Of a stretch of 64,000 bases of DNA, positions 11,040 to 23,554 are shown piece after piece. Position 1 is the stretch's first letter; each line of letters begins with the position of its first letter. A program made the translations under genes and the position numbers. The notes beneath the pieces are model-generated. The model saw nothing but the letters and a program-made list of their open reading frames with translations. It searched no databases and had not been told where the DNA came from. The stretch comes from Myrica gale (lineage: Eukaryota > Streptophyta > Magnoliopsida > Fagales > Myricaceae): assembly GCA_963930655.1 (NCBI GenBank), contig OZ005600.1, positions 16,708,501 to 16,772,500 on the forward strand, in the 5' to 3' direction.

Positions 11040-11435
11040 AGGTGGTAGCAAAAAACGCAGCTAAAAGGCGTCTTTAGTAGCGTTTTTCCACAAACGGCGA
11101 TAAAGACCCCCTATAGCGGCGGTCAGCTTTAGTGTCGTTTGTGGAAAAACGCCGCTAAAAGTTCGATCTTCAGCGGTGCTTTTTAAAAACGCTACTAAAA
11201 GTTCAATCTTTAGCGGCATTTTTCTACAAATGCTGCTAAAATCGAACTCTACAGCGGCGGTCACCGTGCAGCTAAATGTTTCACCTTTAGCGGCGTTTTT
11301 TTTGAAAAACGCCGCTATAGGTCGTAAGAATTAGCAGTGTTTATGCCCAAAGGCTGCTATATTTTAGGAATCTACGAATACAGTGACTGTCGCTGAATCA
11401 TCCACCTTTAGCAGCATTTGTGTCAAGAAAAGCTG
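11040..11435. repeat. Left subterminal repeats of the CACTA element
   Basis: About a dozen direct and inverted variants of TTTAGCGGCGTTTTT and AAACGCCGCTAAA. Such motifs are the usual transposase-binding array next to a CACTA terminus. Confidence 0.8.
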
Positions 11436-11821
11436 CTATAGGTATAAGTGCAAAAAATTTATTTATTAATTATAATTTATTTTATGTTAATAATTATTTT
11501 ATATTTTATATATAATATTTTTAATTTATAATTTTATTTTGTCATGTATTTGAAAAATTTTATTTTAAAGGACATACTTAATAAAACATGGAATTAAAGA
11601 GAGTATTATGAAAATTGAAGTTGTTATATGATATATTTTAAATTATACCTTATGGTTGTTATGGTAATTACATATTTATTAACTAATTTAAATAGTTTAG
11701 AAAACATCTATTATTATACATATAATGAGCATATTTATTTTTAATAATTAGTAATATAATACTAATTAATTAGGATATATTATTTAATTTCAAACAAAAA
11801 TATATCATATATATGATAAAC
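11436..11821. other. AT-rich CACTA interior, left part
   Basis: Very AT-rich, with no coding pattern. It ends at the TAAAC target site (11817-11821) of the first solo LTR. Confidence 0.5.
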
Positions 11822-12047
11822 TGTGAGACCCCGAAAAATCAATACGTACTCCGTTGTAAGTTTAAGGATTTGGTGATTTGTTTTGAATTAATGGAGGCCA
11901 TGATAGGATCTAAATTTAATGAGCATCATGGAATATCAATGGATGAGGTCTAAATTTTAAGGTAGCCAATTTAAGTTGTTAGATTAAATGTATTTCTTTT
12001 CTATATCCTTGATTAGTTTTTGAAGGATTATGTTATGGACCATATTA

Positions 12048-12590
12048 TTGGGCTATTAAGGTTTAAATGGTTGGACTTAAAGCCTAAAAGAATGGGCTGA
12101 AAATGGATAGCCCAAGCTTGGCCGAAAATTAGGAATGATGGGCCTTGAAATTTAATCAAGTGGGCTGCCCAATTACATGTGATAATGGGCCCTTGAAGTT
12201 GTGATATTGGGCTGCTATAAGGCTTAGAGTAATAGGTGGATATTGGGCCTTTAAATGTATGCAATTGGGCTACCATGAAGATCAAGAAATGGGCTTTAAA
12301 CTATGCTATTGGGCTGCCATAATATTCATGGTAATGGGCTGCCATTGAATGATTATTGGGCTTTAAGGATTTAGGTTATTGGGCCATAGCCTTTAGGCTT
12401 GTGAAATGGACTTGAGACTTGTGATATTGGGCCTTAGAAAAATATTATTGGGCTATCAAAGTCTTATGTCATTGAAATGTTAGTGGGCCTAACTTTAAAG
12501 ATTGGTGTTAATGGGCCCTATCCTTTAAACTTATGAATTGGATTTAAGATGGTGTTGTTGGGCCTTGGATTAATGTTGTTGGGCTGCCCA
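12048..12590 (+). promoter_or_regulatory. Array of 19 TGGGCY motifs in the LTR
   Basis: Nineteen TGGGCC/TGGGCT hexamers on the same strand in about 540 bp, spaced mostly 15-45 bp and usually preceded by ATT or AAT. The array starts about 226 bp into the LTR, where U3 promoter sequence is expected. TGGGCY is the plant site II element, a target of TCP-type factors in proliferating cells. Function here is inferred. Confidence 0.6.
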
Positions 12591-14723
12591 ATGGGTCTTG
12601 GAGTTAAGTTATAATATAAGATTAGTAGTACCAATCATTCATTAAGCCAACTAAGTATGCTATGTAACTAGGTTGGTTGAGTTGTAACTAAGTACACTAA
12701 ACTAGTTGGATTTCAACCAAGGGAATCTAATTGGTTGAACTAAGCATTAAATGTGGAATTCAAATGTGTGGTAGAGGGTGAATTTCGTGCAAGCCAAGGG
12801 GACAAAGGGGAGACAAAACTGAAAAGTTGAAAAAGGTGAAGGAAAAGTGAAAATTGAAGTGCATTTCCCCCCTTGGCCGAATGTTGGACTAAGCTCATGC
12901 TCCCTTGCTTTTTGGCTTTTCATTTCACACCCATCACACTCCCTTTTCACTTTATTGTGTCACTTCACTTTATTTGAGTCATATTGGTCGACCAACACAA
13001 AGGGGAGAAGAGAGAACCAAGCCAAAAAGAGTGGAGAGAAACCGAAGGGTGAAAAGAGAGAACCAAGGGAGAAATCCAAAGTTTTGAACCATGAAGTGAG
13101 GTTTTGAGCTTGAACCAAGAGGGAACTTGTGTGAGAGGAAGGAGAAGAAGGAAGAAGAAGAAGGAGGTAAAGAAAAGGAGAGGTCTTTCAAGGAAAAAAA
13201 AAAGGAAGGGAAAGCAAGGAGACAACAAGGTAAGTCCGGATCTCCCCATTTCCTTGTTGGCCGAATCTCATGTAGTGGGATCTTGGATTTTTTTTATGTT
13301 GTATGTTGCTGGATCTAGTGTTATTAAGATGTATAAGAGTAGATCTAGCCATGTATGTTCTAGATCTAAGGTTGAATGTGAAGAAAAAAATGCAAATGGA
13401 GAACAATGTATGTTAAAGGAAGCTAGATCTAAGTTTTTGCTAAGTTGGTTGGTTGTAAGTTGTAAATCTCCCTAGATCTATGGTTGTTGATGTGTCTAAG
13501 GTATAGATTTGGTCATGTTGGTTGGATATGATGAAGGTATGAGATTGATGCATGCAAGTTAGGTTATAAAATGCAAAGATATGCATGTTGTGATTTTTTT
13601 TAACATAAAGGGTTGTGTTAGTTGGAGAAGGCCGAATCTATACTCCATCATGTGATCTATTATTGTGTTTTGTGTTGGATCTAAGAGTGAGAATGTATGT
13701 GGAGATATCCTAAGTTGTTAATTGAGAGAATGGATTAAATATACATGAATTTAAATGGAAAAATGTGATATAAATGGATATTGGCCGAATGCCTTGTTCT
13801 TGCAACTCTTGAGTTTTAGAATACTCTTAGGTTGTAATGTGATGTTGGATCTGAACTTGTATGCATAAGAACATGAATTGGTTGTTGGAAGTACAATGGA
13901 AATGGATAATGCATGTAAGAGGAGTGTCGGATGTAGTTATACAATGTTAGGCCGAAATGCATGCTATGTATAAAATATCTTGGGAATGATTGAAGTATGG
14001 ATCTTGTAGGCTGATTTGTTAGGTTGATTGTGCATAAAATTCACGGGTTTGACTAAGCTTGAAGAGAAAGAATGCGTGTGATAAGAGAATGAAAATGCAT
14101 GTAAATGTTATGCATGATGGTGCTAGCCGAATGGTGAATTGCTTGAGATCTTGTGATTTTGCTATGAATTGTAGATCTTAGGTTGTGAATCTGAAAATGG
14201 AGGATGGGATCAGCATTGGAGAAGAAATTATAGTCAATGAATACTTGAATCTGTGTATGGCCGGATGACCTAGTAAAAAGGAAACACTAGTGGCAAGTAA
14301 ATGCTAAATGGAAATACACTTGTATGTCATGTAGAAGTAAGGTTGGAATATGACCGAATGAATTAGAGGTTGAGCCTAAGTTCGATTATAAAAGACATCA
14401 TATATGTAAGAAAACAAAGGCTTAAAGGGCAAGAAGGCCACGGGTTGGCCAATGAAGTGAGGATTCAATATATATAAGTTGTGTTTTGACGAGTTGTATT
14501 CATTGGTGTTCATGTGAGCTTGAAACACTTAGAGATAAAAGAAGAAGAACATTAGGTCAATCCTAAAGGTGTTGGCAGCAACCTTGCACGTATTGAAGAG
14601 CGGTTTGGTTCCAGTACTTTGGAGTAATCGAGTTAGGTTAAGGACTACGAATTCGATATTGGACATCGAGGTTATGAAAGAATATATAAAGATTAAATAA
14701 AATGTTTAATGATTAAAAGATTA

Positions 14724-14727
<4 letters not shown>

Positions 14728-14757
<30 letters not shown>
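14728..14757. repeat. (TA)n microsatellite
   Basis: Uninterrupted AT dinucleotide run of about 28 bp within solo LTR 1. Confidence 0.9.
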
Positions 14758-14761
<4 letters not shown>

Positions 14762-15389
14762 ATCCAGAAAGATATAATATAGTTGCCATTCGGAAACGTT
14801 CCGACGAATGGAAGGTACGAAGTCAAGTGATGAACGGGAAGTTCAAGATGGATTAAGAAATATCCGGCAACTATATTGTACCATTAAATTAAGTAATGAG
14901 TAGAATTATCGCTACTTGTCCTTAGTGGACTTTAAGATAGGACTGTTGGGTAATTCGTAGGACCGACACGTACCAATATGGTTTCATCTATACGCAGTAC
15001 ATTGAAAGATTGAACCTATTCCTTGTAGGCGAGGAGCCAAGTGAGCAAAGGAGAATTTGCGAGGAGTACTGTAAGTGAATCTTACCCCTTTTGGAAAACT
15101 GGAATGATACACTGCATGGTTTATTGTGCATGACAAGATGTTTTTAATACATATGAAATGTATTGCATGAAGAATGTTTCAAGTACGCATGATGTTTCGA
15201 ACATGTCATAGCATGATCATTTGCATGAGCGCATGAGAGACGTTTTGATGCAAATGAAATTACGATGTTTTCAAGAGTGGCATGACATGTTCATTGCATA
15301 GAAAACATGAAAAGTTGTTTTATGCAAATGAAAGAGAAATTATGTTATGATTAAGCCCGGAGGCTTTGGTTGAACACGTACTAAGTTAA

Positions 15390-15895
15390 GTGAGGTTCGA
15401 CATCCATGCCGAGGGACGTTGTTCGTGAAGGATGGATGGATGGACGCCCATACCGAGGGACGTTGTTCGTGAAGGATGGGTTAGTCCTTGAGGCATGTGC
15501 AACCACACTGAAGGACAAGAGAAGGTGTGGGCGTCGTGTCTAGCCATCAGGCCTGGGGCAACTACGGGCTAGCTCGACCAACCCCACTGAAGGACAAGAG
15601 AAGGTGTGGGCCTCCAAGGGTCGTGTCTAGCCATCAGGCCTGGGGCAACTACGGGCTAGCTCGACCAGATGTTAAGTCTCCGAGGGATGGGAGACGGTTC
15701 CGATGGGAACAGCACAACCCTGACTTCAGGGGGCCAATTTCAAGAACAAGTTATGAAAGAAATATTTTCAAGGGCCTAGGGCCAATTTTATAAGCAAGAA
15801 TGAAATAAAGATTTTCAAGGGCCTAGGGCCAATTTTATAAGCAAGAATGAAATAAAGATTTTCAAGGGCCTGGGGCCAATTTCAAGATTTGAAAT
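15390..15895 (+). repeat. Three small tandem repeats in solo LTR 1
   Basis: First, two copies of CCGAGGGACGTTGTTCGTGA at about 15408-15480. Second, two copies of a unit of about 85 bp containing CTGAAGGACAAGAGAAGGTG and GGGGCAACTACGGGCTAGCT at about 15508-15666. Third, three copies of a unit of about 50-55 bp beginning TTTTCAAGGGCCT at about 15764-15885. Related units occur inverted in solo LTR 2 near 18100-18280. Confidence 0.8.
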
Positions 15896-16517
15896 GCATT
15901 TGAAAAGGCCAAGAGTGGCAAGAGATTTTAGTGCATGGCATGTGCATCACGGAGCATGCATATGCATCATGTTTTTATGCACTAACTCATGATTTACAGT
16001 TTTGCATTTCTTCTCTTATCGCTACAGTGTATTGAAGTAAGTATGCTTTTAAAGCTATGTTTTATTAAGTTCATGTTTCAGCTGTTGTTCCTTACTGAGT
16101 CTTTCGACTCATAGTTTGTAAATCGTATCATTCCAGATCCACAAGATAACTGGGGAGCGGAGGAGTATCTCACGTAGAAATCCTGGAAGTTTGGGGATTG
16201 GAGCCGGAGTTGGTGAACTCCGAGGTAGCACTTGGGAGTGCTGTTTTGATCAAGTGGCAGTATGTTGCCCTAGTACGTTTTGTATAAGTTGCGAACAAGA
16301 TGCAATGTATAGACTTTTATGAATTATGATGTGTATACCGAGAGGTTATGATCATTGGGCTTGTATCTCAGCCAACATGTGGATCCTGAGTGAGCCATCC
16401 TATGTGTATAAAAAGAAAAAAAAAATCCGCTGTAAGAGTTAGTGTAAGCGCTGGAGTGTTCCCGGGGAATGCTCGCGGCTGTCACGATCCCTGCGGGATG
16501 GCGTTCGGGGCGTGACA

Positions 16518-17317
16518 TAAACACATATAACAAATCATGCAATGTTATATAGAAAACATTATACTTTTAAATTATAAGTATTATATATTATTACTACCAA
16601 CTTATTTTAATTAAGATTATTATACTAGTTATAAAAAGAGTGTAAAATAATATGTTATGTATTTAATACTAAGTATAAAGATTTTTAAATACTATATCAC
16701 TTGTTGTTATGTGATATATATGAGTACATATATATATATATATACAACATTATATATATATATACAACATTATATATATTATACTATATATATAGTATAA
16801 TATATATATAATATATTGTGACAACAATGTTATATAAGTGTACCTGCAATTTTTTTTACTACGTGATATTAATAAGTATAAGTGCACCCACATGTATTGT
16901 AACTCAATTAATTTTGGATTTATGTCTCGGGTCGTCCCAGTGCTTGATGCCAATGCTGAATTAATTTTTTCATTGCAAGTATCATGTTTATTTCAATTAG
17001 TATTAGTCCTCTATACCCAATGGGGATTAGGGATGTAATTTGTGCATTTGTGATTTTACTTTGCTTACTATTACTGCTTTTTGGTAGTCAAGCTTCCACT
17101 GATTGACATGGTAGAAAGCTAACAGAGAATATAGCTCTGTTGTTCTTTATGATTTGCTTTTATGAATAGTAAATGGATAGCATTGTTCTGTTATTTTAAG
17201 TTTCGGGAATATACTATTCATTAGAGGTTGGAATTCGTTTTCTGTTTAGTCCGTTAAAGGGGGAAAATACCAATTCAGGATCTATATGATAGACGTGAAG
17301 AGTGGATTGAAGAAGAT
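16518..17317. other. CACTA interior between the solo LTRs
   Basis: AT-rich DNA with imperfect TATA microsatellites at 16724-16817. No gene is recognised. It ends at the AAGAT target site (17313-17317) of solo LTR 2. Confidence 0.5.
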
Positions 17318-20125
17318 TGTCACGCCCCGAACGCTAGCTAAACAAGGCTAATGACAGCCGCGAGCATTCCCGACAAGGAACGCTCAAGCGTACTTACTAA
17401 AATTCTTGCAGCGGAAAATATCATGATGCCTCAATATTTAAAAGAAGCTTTATATCGCGAGCGTTTAACGCACATAAGAACATACTTCCCATCGATAACT
17501 TAAAGTAGTTATAACATGGTCTCAAAATATCAACCAGTTAAAAATCTTAACTTACTAAGCCGAATAACCCATGACCACCACATCACGGAGGCTCATGCCG
17601 GCTCTTACAAAAATTATCTAAACCTTTACTAAAATTAAGCAACAAGGAAGAGACATTTTCGTCAACCCTTCTCCTAGGGTTCAAGGTCCTCTTCTTAAGA
17701 TTCCTCCCCTGAAACATTATCTGGAATGATACAATTTAAAACTGTGAATCGAAAGACTCACTAAGGAATTATAGCTAAAACATGGATTTGAAATTGTAAG
17801 CATGCACTTGAACTTGAAATCATAATCATGTAAACATAATGCGATTCATGAATGATCATGAATCGTGATGCACGTGTATGCCTCATGTTTGCATATGCAC
17901 ATGCACTTGCTCTTGAAAACAATACTTATACTTGTAAAATTCTTGCTTTTGGAAAAAAAATAATTTCACATCTTATCTGATGGGGCTACTTGCCCTCTAT
18001 TTACCCCTGACATCAGGGTTGTGCGTTCCCGTTGGAACTGTCCCCTATTTCCCTTAGGGACCTTACATATGGTCGAGCTAGCACACCTTCTCACATTCGT
18101 CCTTCAGTGGCTAGACCCGACTCCTCGAGGTTCACACCTTCTTGCAAGCATCCTTCAGTGTGATTGCACCTACCTCGTGGACTACCCATCCTTCTTGCAA
18201 GCATCCTTCGGTATGGGTGTCCTAGGTGACATCCATCCTTCACGTAAACGTCCTTCGGTATGGATGCACCTTCTTGACTTGGTACGGTACCGACCGACTT
18301 GGGTTCATTAACTAACTTGTCATCAAACTTGTCATAAAGTAGCATAAAAATGGTACTTTCATTTGCATAAAATTTCTGCTTTCTCATGAGGAAAATGAAT
18401 GCAAATGATCATGATGTATTCATGTCGTGCTTGATAATGTCATGCTTGATGTGCTCATTCATAAATACTTTCATGCTGTGTATCATTCCAGTTTTGAAAG
18501 GCGTAAGTTTCTACTTACAATTTTCACTTACCTTCGCTTGCTCGAGTATCGAACGTCTCGATACCTACAATGAATCGTGCTATGTTATTCATAGGTTTAC
18601 TAAACGTATAGAGTAATCAATAAATTACTCACACGAAATCTGTTCTAATTGACCCTCACACTAATTTTTTCATATCATATCAAAATTCTAAGTAATTTGA
18701 AGCTAGCTAGCCACCCAAAACCTTACCCGACAATACAAGCCGCTGAAAATTTCTAAGCGGGCAGCCCTAGCGTCTCCAACTTAAAAAAATCCATAACTTC
18801 CAGACCATGGCTCCAAATTACACAAAATTTACCTTGAAATATTCAGCTTTCATAGGCCAATATAGGGAGTAAATTTCACAACAGCAGATTTTGTTATACA
18901 TCTTCAAAAACATTTCATATTAAGCAAAAATCCTACAACCACACTATTGCTGTTTCCAGCTCGACCCTCCATTTTCAAAATATCACAACTTATTCGTCTT
19001 ACCTCTAAATCACCTGCAATTTACCTTAAAACGTTCCTCTTTCTTAAACTTAAAATTCAAGACCAACCCCGCAAAATTTGGACTTAAAATGATTCCTCAA
19101 AAGGGTGCTCGAAATGAGCTGACATTCCGGACGTGCAAGACTGCTGGCAGCTTGACGTCCGGGCTTCGAACAACGCATATCTCATTCGATAGTTATCGGA
19201 ATCGTCCAAGGTATGACTTAAAATCTTCCAATTTCTTAGGCCTACAATCTAGGATCCACTCAATATCAAGAGATAACTACAAATGCATCAAAACACACTC
19301 TCTATTCCAGCCTTAAAATCTGCATATGTAAATTCCAGCAATCACAATAATCTTTCTAGCCCTCCAAATTTCCAACAACCAAAAATCCGAATCTCTCCAT
19401 GTTACAACCAACATCCAAGGCTAACTTAACATTTTCTAGCAGCAACCATCCTCTCACCTTCCTCCCACTTATACAACTTCAACTCGAAGTTTATAACCAA
19501 ACCATGGTTTCATATTCATCAAGTTAACACCTTTGCATTTACCCATTTTCTTGGGCTTTTTACCAAACACCTAGTGTGCATTATTGGTCCTCTTGCCTAT
19601 TTTTCCAGATCTGAACCTATCTCTAACAATTAGGGCTTAGTGGTTCTCAATATGACTAGCATACATACAACCTAATGCACCAACCCCTGAGTTCGGCCAT
19701 ACTTGCTCAATTTAGGTTTCAATCCTCTCTTAGGCCTTTTATCAAACACCTAGAGCACCAAACCAATTTCTCAAGAACCCTAATTTCGAATTCAACCATT
19801 TTTCCATGTTCTTATGTAAAAATCTATGCTACACTTAAGCACTTGCAAGATCTACCCTAAACATGCATAGATCCACACTTAGCATGCATATATCTACACT
19901 AAACATGCATAGATCTAAACTAAACATCCATGAACACAAGGAGAAAAACTACTTAGACAACCCACCATCAAACCACAACCACCCAACAAAAGAAAACAAG
20001 AAGATTCTTAGAGAGAGAGAGGGTAGCATGATTTTCGGCCAGCAAGGTTTTTCCTAAGAGGGCTGGATTTTTACCTTGCTTCTCCTCTTCCTCCTTCTTT
20101 TCTTCTTCTTTCTCCTTCTCCTTCC

Positions 20126-20178
20126 TTCTTCTTCTTCTTCTTCTTCTTCTTCTTCTTCTTCTTCTTCCTTCTTCTTCT
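20126..20178. repeat. (TTC)n microsatellite
   Basis: A CTT/TTC trinucleotide run embedded in a wider pyrimidine-rich patch from 20079. Confidence 0.9.
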
Positions 20179-20361
20179 ACGGTTGGGTGACTTAGGGCAA
20201 GGGAGGTATGGTTTGGGTAAAGGAAAATGTGAAATGTGTGAAAGAGAGGAGGGGGTGTGGTGTTTAACGTGAAAATGGCTTGGGGAAAAGACAGGGCTGC
20301 CCTCCCTTATTTTCCCCATTTTCATGAATTCCACCTCACATGTTTTCAATCCGATAAAATT

Positions 20362-20710
20362 TCGGAATGTAGTTAGATGTGTCGACACCATCACTCAAGG
20401 TGTCAACACTTCCAACACAGCCAAAATCACTTGAGCTCCGGAAAAATGTAAACTTTCGGGTTTTAGTTAGATGTGTCGTCACCATCACTCAAGGTGTCGA
20501 CACTTCCAACACTTAGTCAAAAATCACTTGAGCTTCAGAAAAATGTAAACTTTCGGGTATTAGTTAGATGTGTCGACACCATCACTCAAGGTGTCGACAC
20601 TTCCAACACTTAGTCAAGAATCACTTGAGCTTCGGAAAAATGTAAACTTTCGGGTATTAGTTTAATGTGTCGTCACTATGCTCCAATGTGTCGACACTTA
20701 CATCAAAAAT
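20362..20710 (-). repeat. 97-bp tandem repeats with palindromic GTGTCGACAC
   Basis: Four units of about 97 bp. Each carries ATGTGTCG(A/T)CAC, ACTCAAGGTGTCGACACTTC, AATCACTTGAGC and AAATGTAAACTTTCGGG; the last is divergent. They lie about 90-440 bp from the 5' end of solo LTR 2, the expected U3 position. Confidence 0.85.
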
Positions 20711-20801
20711 CACTAATTTAATCATACATACATATTGAGGGAATCATAAGCAAAAATCCATCTCTCTTTTAAAACGACATAAATAAGGTCGGGATCTCAC
20801 A

Positions 20802-21984
20802 AAGATATAGTAATTCATGTTTGCTTTTGCTCTCTGATGGATAGAATGCACACCATAGTAGCAGCAGCGATGATAGTAGTAGTTTTATTCAAAACCATTT
20901 TAGTGCAAGGGTAAAATACCTTATCTGGATGAATTGTATGTAGTCTTTAAGTCTGATTGTCTGTGGTAGTATTCACTGTCTAAGCCATTCTGGCAGGTTG
21001 TAAACACAATCAAGGAATTTTCTAATTAGTTGATGTATATCAACTGGTGGTCCTTTTTTCCCCTTTGAAGTTACTGGCAATGCTTTGGGTCTATTTTTCT
21101 CATTTACATGAATTTAAAAGAAGAGCTGCAGGCAGAAGAGAAGTGTGAGATCAGATTCTGTCTGCATGGGCAATTAGAAATTTCTCTATTTTAGAATGGG
21201 AGAAACAGATGTTGGCTAATCAGATGGTCGGATTAAAGAAGGCAGCAGGTAGTAGTGAGCCAAACTAAAGTCTCCGAGTGTCTGAAACTCGTCTGACTTG
21301 GGATAAGAGAAGGGAGGAGGGTGGGGGGTTGGCAGGATCTTTTACAAGTTAATTTTTTCTTTGGAACATTCGACTTTCAACAAGTTTATAACCAAGTTTT
21401 CCTCTTAAGGTGAATTATGGTTATATTTTATAACTAAGTTTTAAACATATGACTACTGGATTTTATACGAGGTTTCACCAGTTCTGTATAGCATACTTAT
21501 CTGTACGAAGAAATTGTAAAATTCTTGCTACGTGCCAATATCAATCTTATTGCTAGGACTGTAAAATGCCTCTATGTTTATGAATTTTGGAATGTCCTTC
21601 TATGTTTATGAATTTTGGAGTGCCTCTAAAATATATGCTTATATGTATTCTATATCTCTATCTGTTTCTTATGTTCAAGCTATTGGCATATTGTTCATTT
21701 TTTCTTATCTCGTTTTTCATTTTCAATGGCAGAGTTACTACTTGGTGAAGATGGTGTTGGTGCTGATGGTGTATTGAAGCTGCTTTTGCTAATGCTAGGA
21801 TTAAAATTATTTTTATTTTATGTTAGAAACTCGTATAGACTCTTGTATTATAAAACTTGTAAGAACTGTTATTTAATCAATGATGAATTATATTTGTTTT
21901 ATTATCCTTCTTAGCTTTTTACATCAATGAATTATGGTATTAAAATAAATTTGTATTAAAAATTAAAAAATGCAGTTGTTTTAT
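20802..21984. other. CACTA interior, right part
   Basis: No coding domain is recognised. A short direct repeat, CTATGTTTATGAATTTTGGA, occurs at about 21572 and 21600. It could be captured or degenerate element DNA. Confidence 0.4.
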
Positions 21985-22331
21985 AAATAAAGCTGTAGCA
22001 ACGTTTTTCTTAAAAAAACACGCTGGGTCTATAGTCTAAAACGCCGCTAAAGACTTGTAGCAGCGTTTTAAAGAAAGCTGCTAAAAAATTCAAAAAAAAA
22101 AAAATGTTGCTAAAAAAATTTGAAAAATCGCTTCTGGTCTTTAGCGATGGGCGTGACCGCCGCTATAGGTCAAGATTTTCACCAGCGGTTGTGACAACCA
22201 CTGCTATAACCTATTGTGACAGACATATAGCGACCGCCACTAAAAAATCGTTGCTAAAAAACCTATAACAACGTTTTTTGGCCTATAGCAGCAATCGAAG
22301 ACCGCTGGTAAAGCCTTGATTTTTTTTAGTG
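21985..22331. repeat. Right subterminal repeats and terminus of the CACTA element
   Basis: Multiple AACGCCGCTAAAG, GTAGCAGCGTTTT and CCGCTATAGG variants in both orientations, ending in TTTTTTTTAGTG followed by the TSD ACT. Confidence 0.85.
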
Positions 22332-22334
22332 ACT

Positions 22335-23040
22335 TCAGGAGGAAGTAATTATGATATAAGTAGGTTTGAATTTGAATGATTCGGTACAACCACACAAGAA
22401 ATGAATCCCTATTCAAATAAAAAATTGAATCTTTTTGTTGTTATAACAATGGTCTCTCTACCTAGTCCATCCAATGATTAATTAATATCCTTTTTAAAAA
22501 CTTTTTTATTGACATTTGTTCCATGCAAGAATTGGAAGATGATACTTTATTATTATTTTTTATTGTTACTTTATTGTATTGATAATGTTGAAATAATATT
22601 TTTGGATAAATGCAATTTTCATCCTCGTATTTTGGAAGTTCTGCCATATTGCACTCAAATTTTGAATTTTGAGTCATTTCACCCTTAAACCTTGGAGTTC
22701 TAGCACATTGCATAATGTGCACATGATGTTTTGGCGTGAGATTTTACATTTATATCCACAATTTAGTTTACCTCTATTGAGAGTATAAAAAATTACAGGC
22801 TAAAAAATTGAATTGATGAAAACTTTGACAATAGTGTGCAATATGCCCGACCTTCCACAATTAAGAAGAGAAATGTCTGAAAATTTAAAATTTGAAATGT
22901 AATGTGAGGGACCCCAAAATTGAAGAGTGGACAATTGTATTTATGTCGGTTTTTTATCAGTACACCTCCTTATTTATTCTGATTTTAGATTTTATTACAT
23001 TTAAGCCTAAAAAGAAAAAGACAAAGAAGAGAGGATAGAG
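22335..23040. other. Intergenic DNA with a possible MITE
   Basis: An imperfect inverted repeat (ATAAATGCAATTTTCATCCT from about 22606; its partner ends near 22945) frames about 340 bp of non-coding DNA. The rest is unassigned. Confidence 0.35.
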
Positions 23041-23376
23041 GCATCCAGACGAGTACAGGGAACGCGCAAATAAAATAGTGGAAGCAGTTAAAATAATTCA
23101 TATCTCAGCTACTCCTCGAAGAGATTTGTTAATTTGGACCCTTGAGCACTCTGGCAACTTCTCTGTCAGGTCAATGTACCGCGAGTTAGTAAAGAACAGT
23201 AGCCTGGACAATATGCTTTATTACAAGACCAAATTTGGCGGGACCTTTGGAGATTAAAGATTCATGATCAACTGAAATTGCTATTGTGGAAAATTTTGAG
23301 AGATATAGTTCTTACGAAGGGAAAATTACGCTCACAATTGGGAGGGTGTGAAGATAATGACTTTCGGTGTAGTCTT

Positions 23377-23554
23377 TAAAGAGGATTCACGCTGATATGA
23401 TTTTTTATTTTGAACTCACAAATATTTCTATTCATACTCTGTATATTTATACAATCCGAGGAGCCTAATTTTAGGCATTCAAAAATATGTAACTGAAAAA
23501 GAATTTTACAATCACACATAATAGCCATATTTACAGAAATAAAAAACGGATCCT
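23377..23554 (-). repeat. 3' LTR of the decayed copia element
   Basis: About 178 bp, differing from the partner at 27627-27804 by a handful of substitutions (for example GATTTTTTATT versus GATTTTGTATT), which points to an old insertion. Confidence 0.8.

Larger units (their letters stand above)
11822..16517 (+). mobile_element. Solo LTR 1 (4.7 kb), gypsy-like
   Basis: Begins TGTGAGACCCCG and ends GTTCGGGGCGTGACA. A perfect 5-bp TSD TAAAC lies at 11817-11821 and 16518-16522. No gag-pol and no second LTR copy are inside, so this is best read as a solo LTR left by recombination. It shares its terminal bases, the GGAATGCTCGCGGCTGTCA block and the ACCGA(A/G)GGACGTT(...)GTGAAGGATGG repeats with solo LTR 2. 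Ty3/gypsy membership is inferred from LTR length and ends only. Purine-rich open frames at 12850-13475 are not genes. Confidence 0.8.
17318..20801 (-). mobile_element. Solo LTR 2 (3.5 kb), gypsy-like, opposite orientation
   Basis: On the minus strand it begins TGTGAGATCCCGACC (from 20801) and ends GTTCGGGGCGTGACA (at 17318). A perfect 5-bp TSD AAGAT lies at 17313-17317 and 20802-20806. Both ends match solo LTR 1, but the first few hundred bases (U3) differ. No coding domains are present. Confidence 0.8.
11017..22331 (+). mobile_element. Non-autonomous CACTA element, split by two solo LTRs
   Basis: Right end TTTTTTTTAGTG (to 22331) is the inverse of the left end CAGTAAAAAAAACAGG (from 11017, one base off CACTA). 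The 3-bp TSD is ACT at 11014-11016 and 22332-22334. Subterminal arrays of AGCGGCG/GCCGCTAAA-type motifs lie at both ends, as in plant CACTA (En/Spm) elements. Removing the two solo LTRs leaves about 3.1 kb with no transposase. The remaining interior pieces (11440-11821, 16518-17317, 20802-21984) are AT-rich and unassigned. Confidence 0.85.

Noticed and set aside
13104..13475. Plus-strand frame of 123 codons rich in Arg, Lys and Glu
   Set aside because: It lies in a purine-rich part of solo LTR 1, with low-complexity composition and no homology that I recognise.
11822..16517. Reading the 4.7-kb TG...CA unit as a complete non-autonomous LTR element (LARD)
   Set aside because: No internal repeat of its own ends, no primer binding site and no purine tract were found, so a solo LTR is simpler.
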